DNA from: Sequoia sempervirens
Lineage: Eukaryota > Streptophyta > Pinopsida > Cupressales > Cupressaceae
DNA: 64,000 nt
NCBI GenBank assembly: GCA_007258455.2
Contig: VDFB02000003.1
Location: 44,512,077 to 44,576,076 of the forward strand
Direction: 5' to 3'
The notes beneath the pieces are model-generated. The model did not search any database. It was given only the letters and a program-made list of their open reading frames with translations, and was not told the origin of the DNA. Position numbers and translations under genes: made by a program. The number at the start of each line of letters is the position of its first letter. The stretch's first letter is position 1. Positions 56,104 to 64,000 of the stretch are shown piece after piece.

Positions 56104-59100
56104 GAGAAATATGGTAGCTTGAAAAACTTTAAGAAGCCACAATTTTCATCTTGTTTGTAGCATTATAAGCTATTGAAGAGTTCCATATATTGGTAGAGGT
56201 CACATCAAATTTTGGTTTCAATTCACAATTATTTGAGAACAACACATAAAAGCCCTTACATTAAGTTTACTTTGATAGTAAAAAAATTGTGTGTTCATGG
56301 TCATATAAATCATATTTTGGAGTTATTATTGAACTCAATTTTTTTGGTCAATTCCATTTTGGATCAACAAAAGTAGTCAAAAAATTATTTTGACAACTTA
56401 TTTAGATAAATTGCCCTTCTTGGAGGCATAAACTCCATTACATTAAGATTTGGAAACAAAAAGAGATTTCCATTCTATTTGATTTTGAACAACCACTTTC
56501 CTTGGTGGATGTTTGACCTAATTTGATGTTCTTAGTAGTATCCATTATAGTAATGTGTTTTTTAATTCAAAAATGGATTTAATTTTATACTTCTTGTATG
56601 CTAGAAAATGTTGAGAGTGATATGGGACATCAATGTGTAGGTTTTGGTGCATAACAAGATTTTAAAAACATAATAGTTTTTTAGTTTTGGGGAAACCATT
56701 GGTTTGCACAAGTGGTGAAAAATGTAAACACTATGTTGAATTCATCACCCATGATGACTATGTGAGCTACCCTAGTGATCTCTCTCCCATTACAATAAAT
56801 TCTTTGAAACCACACCAAACATATGATCACCCTTGGCAAAATTAACTAATTTATCATGCACAATTTCATTTATATCTAGTTTCATTTCAAATATTTATTC
56901 TTTAATTTCCTCTTTTCCATAGAAAATGTTTTATTTCAATTATGGAGGTTGAAAGAACTCTTTATAGGACAAGAATTTTTGGGTTAGGTTCTTAGGAGAA
57001 TGCCTTATTCAAGACCTTGGAATGTACTTTTCTACCTCAATCAATAGGGAAATATCAAAGTATGTGAGCCCTCTGTGAGGATTTTTATGGTGTTTGTATG
57101 GTATTGTAGCTACCAATAAAATGCTACATGATGTCTCACACTTTTATAGTGTGTGCTTGTGTTTTTGAGATAATTTCACTAAATGATACATGTATAAGTG
57201 GATAAGAAAGGATGTGTAAGGTATTGGGGATGGAAGGTATTGTTGTACAAATAGCCATGGAAAATAAGTAGGGGTATAGATAACAACCAAAAACTCAAGA
57301 GGTACTTAGAAGAATCTAAAAATAAAGAGAGGACGAAGAAGAAAAGGGAAAGAGATATCAAATGAGTACCAAGTTCATGATTCGATAAAAGTAGAGTCAA
57401 GGCCATTTAAGAAATACAGAAAGACCATGAAATGATCAAAATTTTAAATATTCTAAAGTGATTTGCATGTGTGGAAACTACCATGATCACAACAAAGAGT
57501 TGGGTCACTACTATGATTGCATTAGTGTTCATGTGGATTAAAACAATAAGCTAAGTTAAGCTAAGTTAGGCATGAATATTCGTCAATTAAAGGGTCAATT
57601 ATGTAATTTCCTTGTGAGGGAATTAAAGGTTGGGAATATGCTACCTTATTCCTAAATCATGCTACAAGAGTGAAAACTATTTAAATGAGTGCACATTATA
57701 AAGTTACAGATATTGCAGAATAGAAACTATTTTATTATATGATTAGTAAGCAATAAAATTTAATATTTTCAATTAGAGATAAATTTGTTGATGAAATAGT
57801 TTTTAATTTTTCTCTTTTAGATGTGTGTAGTTTCATTTTGGGTAGTCCATACGTGTATGACTAAAAGGTAGTTTCCCATATGAGAACTAAAAAATTAATT
57901 TATGAAGAATGGTAAATAATTCATATTGTATACTTACCAAGGAAGAGACCATCCTAAGGTCTTGAATATTCTAGTGTACGAATGTTTCCTTTGGAGAGAA
58001 CTAATGTTGAACAATTTTTCCAAGTTCAAGCAATATACTTTCACACACCATCATGGATTATGCTCATTTTTTTTGTGCAAGGTAAGTTGACAACAAAATC
58101 ATTAGTTGAAGGTACCTTTAACCCTCATTCAATTATTCTTGTGTCTTTTGGAGATCACAAGTGATTAATACATATTTTCTCAAGCCTTGGGGAACCTTGT
58201 ACATGGCTTGTTAACCTTTGGTGTCACCACACACCATAGGTTCATGCATGTTTTGCATGTAAGATTTTGTGTCATTATGCACCATTTAACATGACATAAT
58301 TTTTGTTATTATATCATCACACACCATCATGGATGATACATCATAACTTCACATATCCTTGACATAGAGAGTAGCTCATTACACATGGAATATTCAACAT
58401 GATTGTTCTTCAATAGGAGAATTAAATGTCCACTATTGAGAAGCTCAATTGGAAAGTGATTGGAAGGTTAGTGGTTTCAAAATAAACTATTTTTATCTTC
58501 CTTTATTGTCCTATATTCTCTCACCTTTTCACATTGGAAGAGATGATGGATAACTAAATAGTTGTAGGAAAATTGGTTTGATGTGTTCATAATAAAGGGA
58601 CATCTTGAGTTAAGGAATATTGACCATGGTCAAGAGCCAAAAATGGATAAGACAAGGAGGAAGAGCATGTGAGATTAGGAAAGAATTCCCAGAGGAGGAC
58701 CATGGAAAAGAGTAAGAGAATATTCTAAAAAGGATTAAGGTATCTAAGGAAAATGTGCCTAAGACCAAAATAAATTAGTCCTAGCATAAAGATAAGTTGA
58801 AAGGAGTGCAAAAACTTGAGGAAGATTAATATATCACCAAACTGAAGGTATTTTTCCAAATCACTAATCATGTAATGTATTCAAATAGTAATACCAACCT
58901 CAAGGTAGTCAAGTAGATTGTTGAACACAGGAAACAAGACACAACTACAGTATAATGAAAAGAAGAAAAGAGGAAGCACAGGGATAAGAAGACTATATGA
59001 GAGCATATGAGCATCAAGAAAGGAAGCATAGATTCAATAATGATTGCATAGGGACACCTAATATCAAATATTAAAGAGGATGTGTAGAGAAGCACATGCA

Positions 59101-59490
59101 AAAGAATAACCAAGGTGAAACACATGTTAAGAAGAAAAGTAGATCACACAAATGAGAGATGTGAAAAAAAAAAAAATGACATGACCGCATGAAAGATGGA
59201 GCTCACAAAGGCTTGGAATAAAGAGAATATAGGAAAGGATCACACAATGGAGAAGGTGCACAAAGATTATGTGAAGGAAGCATGACAAGGATGGATAGAC
59301 AATCAATTAGTGACCTTGATCCTCAAGATAAAAAATGAGCTAGAAGGTGTTAGCGATTTAATCTCTATAGGGATATCTTATCAAAAGATAAACAAAATCC
59401 ATAGTAGGATCAAATGGCACAAAAAAATAGGTTATAAGTAGTGGTGAATTGTAATAGTCAAGGTATTTTAGGTGCCAAAATAGGAGAAAC
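56104..59490. other. non-coding, nothing recognised
   Basis: AT-rich with short random frames. The words 'caccacacaccat' and 'tcatcacacacca' recur between 58040 and 58330, but no regular array is formed. Confidence 0.45.
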
Positions 59491-59642
59491 AAGATCTTTA
59501 AATACTAAGCTTGGCTATAAGAGTTGAATGGAGAGCTAGGAAAATATATTTTCCTAGAGGGGAACAAAGATCTTTAAATACTAAGCTTGGCTATAAGAGT
59601 TGAATGGAGAGCTAGGAAAATATCTTTTCCTAGAGGGGAACT
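59491..59642. repeat. tandem duplication, 76-bp unit, with palindrome
   Basis: Two almost identical units start at 59491 and 59567 (aagatctttaaatactaag..). Each ends in a self-complementary block around 'aaaatatatttt'. In the first unit 59536-59557 is a perfect 22-bp palindrome; in the second one base is changed. Confidence 0.95.
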
Positions 59643-60769
59643 CAAGTGCTAAGTTAAGATGCTAATAAATAGCCATTAAGATGGTAACCAAACAAAGTGG
59701 TGGAGATATAATGGATGGGTAGGTCTTTAGGTTAAAAGGTTGAGCTTATAGGCCAAGGGTAGTCTAGGAGGGGTTATCAAAGAAAGTATCTAGAGATAGA
59801 ATTATTGAGGGTAGCAGCCAAAAGGTTGGAACTTAGAAGGGGATAACATAAAATGAGTAGAAGTGTGATGAAATAAATATCTATGTGTTGACCATGTGTT
59901 TGCAAACCAAGGATATCAAGAGGAGGGAGAGGAAAAAAAGGCCATGTAAAACATAATTATGTATTGTTTTCCATATATTAAGGAAGATGTGTTAATTTAT
60001 CCACTATTCTTTAATAATATCTCACTTTGTGTGTAAGAAAGTGCAATCCCATGGGCTATGCGACCTCAACTTAATTTTAGTTAGAACCCTAGTCATGACT
60101 ACTATCATTTTATATTAGAGTAGAGTTTTTTCTCTTGGGAAGGCAAATCAAAGGATGGTTATGTAGGATTATAGGAGTGGTGTGCAATAGTAACTTACAA
60201 GTGTTAGTGTTTATGTAGAATTGCATAGAAAGACTACAATAGTGGTTAACCAAGAAAATTGTAGGTGAAGGAAATACCTACAAGAAGAGTTAGAAGATGA
60301 GAAACCCTAATTGGAGATGAACAATGGGAAGCAGTAGCAAATTGGTGATAGAAGGAAGTTACAAGAGGAAATAATCCATTAGGAAAGGAGGGATAATGAA
60401 ATTATAAGTGAATTCCTAAAAGAGAAGATGATATGTTGATGATAATGCCAATGATAGGTAGATAAATGTGATGGTGAGTTGTAGAAAAGGAAATAATAGA
60501 TCATCATATTTGAGGTATATTGGAATAACCACTAAATCTTGAGGAAATTTAGTATAATATTGACCATTTAGTTAGCCCAATAAAATGTTTAACTTGAGGT
60601 AATGATACAAAATCATTGAACACTAGGGTAATTTTTTATAAGGAAACCAAGAGCATCTTTCAATAAAAATTATTTGGTAAAAGGTGTAGGAAGAAGGGGA
60701 GGCCCATTCTCCATAAAAGTTATATGGGTAGAGAAAAATGTGGTAGAAGAGCATAATTGAGTTGATAAT
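59643..60769. other. non-coding; possible 3' remainder of the gypsy element
   Basis: No integrase or LTR can be recognised, although this is where they would lie for the minus-strand element that starts at the right. The word 'attgagttg.taatctagatagaaaa' occurs at about 60758 and 60827. Confidence 0.4.
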
Positions 60770-61345
60770 CTAGATAGAAAATAAATGCTCATTTGGAAAA
60801 GAATCATCAAAAACACCTTTTGCTAATTGAGTTGGTAATCTAGATAGAAAATTTGCCACCACATTTACTTTTCTAGGATTATCCACTATGGTGATGTCAA
60901 ATTCCTATAGTAATAGCAGCCATCTGACAAGCCTACCACCAACCACAGGTTCATTAAATACCTTATTACAATATGATCAGTGTGGATAAAGACTAGATAC
61001 CCTGTGATGTAATTCCTAAACTTGTTAATTGCATAGACAACTGCTAACATATTTTTTTCTATGACTATGTAATTGAGTTCTGCCCCTTGTAAGTTCTTGC
61101 TAATATAGTATATGGCATACTCCTTAGTACCTTCCTTTTTTCCGAGTTCTAATCCTATAGAAAATTCAGAATCATTTGTGTGTATGTGGAAAGGAAAAGT
61201 CCATTTTGGTCCTCTCAAGACAGGTGCTTTGGTCAATGTTGTCTTGAGTGCTTCAAAAGAGTGTTGGCATTTTGTGGTCCACTCAAATTCTATATCCTTT
61301 GTGAGTAGAACAAATAAAGGTGTTGCAATTTTTTTAAAGTCCTAA
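60770..61345 (-). pseudogene. gypsy RNase H domain (degenerate)
   Basis: MTKAPVLRGPKWTFPFHIHT, then GLELGKKEG..YAIYYISKNL, LNYIVIEKNMLAVVYAINKF, YLVFIHTDHIVIRYLMN (61236-60915). A frameshift then leads to PVVGGRLVRWLLLL and NVVANFLSRLP to about 60800. This is the RT-associated RNase H of gypsy elements, with catalytic Glu (IEKNML) and Asp (HTDH) visible. Confidence 0.85.
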
Positions 61346-62249
61346 ATAAATCTTCTATGGTAGCCAACATGTCCTACAAAACTCCTGACATCTCTTTGTT
61401 TTTGTGGCATGTGGAAATTATCTCAATCTTTATTTGGTTCCACTTGAATCCCTTCACTTGATACAAAATATCCTAGCACAATCCCTTAGGTCATCATCAT
61501 GAAACATTTCTCATGACTTAGGGATAGATTGTGTTATTGAAACCTCTTTAAGACCTTCTCTAGGTTATTAAATTCTTCATCATATGTTTCTCCATAGGTT
61601 ATATGAAATCATCCATGTAGATTTCCATGGAATCATGTGCAAAATATGAGAAAATACTTAGCACTGCCCTTTAGAAAGTGGTTGGATCATTATATAGCCC
61701 AAAGGGGAGAAAAAATTCAGCATATGTGCCCCAAGGGCATGTAAATTTGGTTTTTTCCAAGTCCTCTGGAGCTATTCTAATCTAGTTATAGTCACTGAAT
61801 CCATCTAGAAATGAGAAGTACTTTTTACCTGTTAGGGAGTCGAGCACTTGATCAATGAAAGATAGTGGAAAGTGGTCTTTTCTAGTGGCTGAATTTAATT
61901 CTTTATAATACACACACACTCTTCATTTCCCTCATTTATTTGGGACAATAACTAGAGGTGACACACATTGAATTTCATAAAGAGGGTAAATGAAACCTAC
62001 ATCAAGTAATTTTTATAATTCAGTTGTGACTATGTCTCTTAGTGCAAGGTTCATTCTCTTCTAGGATTGTCTGATTGGTTTAAAACCTTCATTAATGTAT
62101 ATCCTATGCATGCATAGGTCTAGAACAATCCCCTTCATTTCATGGTAATCCCATGCAAAGGCTAATGTGTGTGCCTTCAGCACAATGGTTAGGGTAGTCT
62201 GTTGTTTAGCAGTTAATTCACTGCTAACATTTAGCATTCTACCTGGCAT
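61346..62249 (-). pseudogene. gypsy reverse transcriptase (degenerate)
   Basis: Starts with LTAKQQTTLTIVLKAHTLAF, DYHEMKGIVLDLCMHRIYIN and KPIRQS (62249-62061). After a stop-dense stretch come FSFLDGFSDYN, IRIAPEDLEKTKFTCPWGTY, FFLPFGLYNDPTTF and MEIYMDDFI (about 61820-61590), where MDDF is the polymerase site. The thumb region to 61346 is fragmentary. Confidence 0.85.
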
Positions 62250-62639
62250 GATTTATAAATGCTTGGATGCTAATTGTACAGATGAAAGGCCAAGTCCTAC
62301 TATGTCTGAGACACATTGTTGTGGAAATAAATAATGGAAAAGTTGGGATATTGACTCTAATAAACTGATAGGTATAATATTATGCAGAGGATCCTATAGA
62401 CATGACATACAATCCTATTGTTGCAGGTTCCTACTGCAATTATTCTGTATAATGTGTGTTATTAAATCATCCTTGTCTTGGTTGCTAAAAAAGGAGCTAT
62501 GTTCAATAGTCATGAGATCCTGCAAGGACTATTGGTCTTCCTCATCTAGGGTAGGCCAAATGGTCTGCTCTAAATCTCCATGAGGTTGGGCTGGTGGATA
62601 AAGGACCAACTTCTTGGTCATAGTTCCATTTGAGATAAT

Positions 62640-63384
62640 CATCTTTCCAGACCTACAACCTATAAATGCATCAGTTGTTTGTAACCATGTTCTTCCTAGA
62701 ATAAGGGGATATCTTGCAAGGTTATTCTTTTGGTTGCAATACCATGAAATCTATAGGATACTCCCATGAATCCAATGCTATGACCAAGTCCTCAATGATG
62801 CCCTCAAGTTTCACTGTTGACCTATTTTCCAACTGTAGAATAGTGGGTGTAGGTCTAAGGTTTATTAATTGAAATAGCTACATTATTTCCTTAGTCATCA
62901 CATTAATGGTTTCCCTCAAGTCAATCAAGGTATTTTTTATGAGAGTGTCATCTATCTTAACATCTACCACTAGACTTCCAGGATTTGTATACTTAGGGAC
63001 AATTATGTTTCCCAACATAATGTTAGCAAGTTTCCCTAAGACATGTATAGTCTGAGGGTCTTTTCTCTTTCTCCCTAGATTTTTAAGACAAAGTTCTCTC
63101 ACTAGCTTTGTGTAAATGGGAATGACCTTGATGGCTTGGATGAGGGGTATCTTTATACACACATCTTGAAGTTGTCCTAATAGGTCAGTTTCATCTTGGT
63201 TATTATGTTTTTGAATATCTAATCGTTCAAGGAACAAAGGCTCTATACTTGAATGAGTTTGGTTGACCTGATTTGACTTGGGCTCCAAAGGTAGGTTGTC
63301 CAAGGTCTCTACTGAGGGTTCCTCATCTACCAACTCAGTGATTTGAGGGGATGAAGGTCCAACCAAATATAAGGTGGACATCAC
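62640..63384 (-). pseudogene. gypsy retropepsin and flanking gag region (degenerate)
   Basis: The 168-codon frame 63384-62878 ends in LGKLANIMLGNIIVPKYTNP, VVDVKIDDTLIKNTLIDLRE and TINVMTKEIM. The Asp-Leu-Gly of Athila-type proteases is Asp-Leu-Arg here, so the active site looks damaged. Downstream in changed frames come ALDSWEYPIDFMVLQPK and YPLILGRTWLQTTDAFIG, the C-terminal protease motif (about 62740-62640). Confidence 0.75.
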
Positions 63385-63897
63385 TCACCTCTACCCCATA
63401 AGTAGGGTATTGAATAGCCTTGTTAGTGTAGGCCTGTTGAATAAGCTTATTATTTGGGTTAGGTGTAGGTTGGGCTGGCAGTTGAGGTGCCCTAGGTGGT
63501 TGGGATGATGTATTTGTTGGATTGGGCATGATGGCTTGTTGTTGTGGCTGCAAAGGCTACTGTGGCTGCTAGTAATTTAGATTTTGGTTTTTCCATTGCT
63601 AGCCTTTTTGTCATTGAGGTTGTCATTGGTTTTTTTGGAGTGGTCATTGGGGGTTGTAGTTAGGTCCTTGAAAGTTTTGTTTTGGCCACATGTTTTTTTT
63701 CTACTAGTTCTCTTTTGATTGATGATTTTTCCATTGGTTTTGTGTTTTTTCCAAGGCTGAGGGTTCCAATTAGAGAAATTTTGATTGCTAACTGGAAATG
63801 GTGTATTGAAATTCAAAGGATCTTGAGTCATACCTTATCTTGGTTGTCATGGCATCCTTTGTGCAATGTAGAACATTTGTCCATCTTCACCCTCTAG
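63335..63897 (-). pseudogene. gypsy gag C-terminal region, incomplete
   Basis: Pro/Gln/Asn-rich minus-strand fragments (PQQQAIMPNPTNTSSQPP, QLPAQPTPNPNNK at 63553-63335, and QNFSNWNPQPWKKHKTNG at 63831-63577). Low-complexity linkers like these usually lie between gag and protease in this group. It is in more than one frame and continues past 64000. Confidence 0.6.
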
Positions 63898-64000
63898 TGC
63901 TTGAAAGTTTGGTTTCCCTAGTTTGTCTTCTGAAATACTTGCTACTCTTTTGCACTTGCAATTAGCTTTTCTCTGTCTATAGTTAGGGTAGTATTTAGTA

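Larger units (their letters stand above)
60770..64000 (-). mobile_element. Ty3/gypsy element remnant, Athila/Tat-branch-like, cut by window edge
   Basis: Minus strand, right to left: gag C-terminal part (63831-63335), retropepsin (63384-62640), reverse transcriptase (62249-61330) and RNase H (61236-60770). The RT has a YMDDF active site and an FLPFGLYNDP motif, and the RNase H end reads VANFLSRLP..PNEHLF, all in line with Athila-like plant gypsy elements. Integrase and 3' LTR are not seen, and the 5' LTR and gag start are beyond 64000. Frequent stops make it inactive. Confidence 0.82.

Overview
The window looks like intergenic DNA of a large-genome seed plant, possibly a gymnosperm (inference from very low gene density and old, heavily mutated retrotransposons nested in each other). 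I recognise one ordinary intact plant gene in 64 kb, a small DUF761-family protein at 54660-55115 (+). Almost everything else I can identify is transposon-derived. No tRNA, rRNA, CRISPR or bacterial-type feature is visible.

Layout. 1-12594: AT-rich non-coding DNA with a dispersed repeat (308-560 and 4077-4360), a 271-bp repeat family (3564-4500) and a 73-bp tandem duplication (11531-11680). 12595-18055: a complete but dead minus-strand Ty1/copia element of Tork type, with both LTRs, PBS, PPT and near-identical 5-bp target duplications. 18056-22099: non-coding. 22190-30208: a 5'-truncated plus-strand Ty1/copia element with Sirevirus features (repeated polypurine tracts, 1.76-kb LTR). Its RNase H domain is split by a 1600-bp solo LTR of the same family in the opposite orientation, flanked by a perfect CCTAT duplication. 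30209-31130: LINE ORF1 remnant.

31742-46785 is a three-level nest. The outer layer is a minus-strand LTR element with about 1.35-kb LTRs and gag/protease-like sequence but no visible polymerase. Into it a plus-strand Ty3/gypsy chromovirus (33348-42409) inserted, with a perfect ATGTA duplication. Inside the chromovirus lies the 3' part of a third element (36759-41275), resembling the Tat/Ogre group, which replaces the chromovirus RNase H and most of its integrase.

46786-49545: a LINE ORF2 remnant (reverse transcriptase to C-terminus) fused to the broken end of the outer LTR. 50700-51700: minus-strand LINE ORF1 remnant. 51700-54659: non-coding. 54660-55115: the DUF761 gene, followed by short tandem repeats and a tRNA-derived SINE-like promoter pair. 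56104-60770: non-coding, with a 76-bp tandem duplication. 60770-64000: a minus-strand Ty3/gypsy gag-protease-RT-RNase H remnant that runs off the right edge.

The retrotransposon coding regions carry in-frame stops or frameshifts, so none is expected to be autonomous. I see no novel enzymatic system. The most informative observations are the datable nesting relations, the same-family solo LTR, the chimeric chromovirus, and the polymerase-less outer element.
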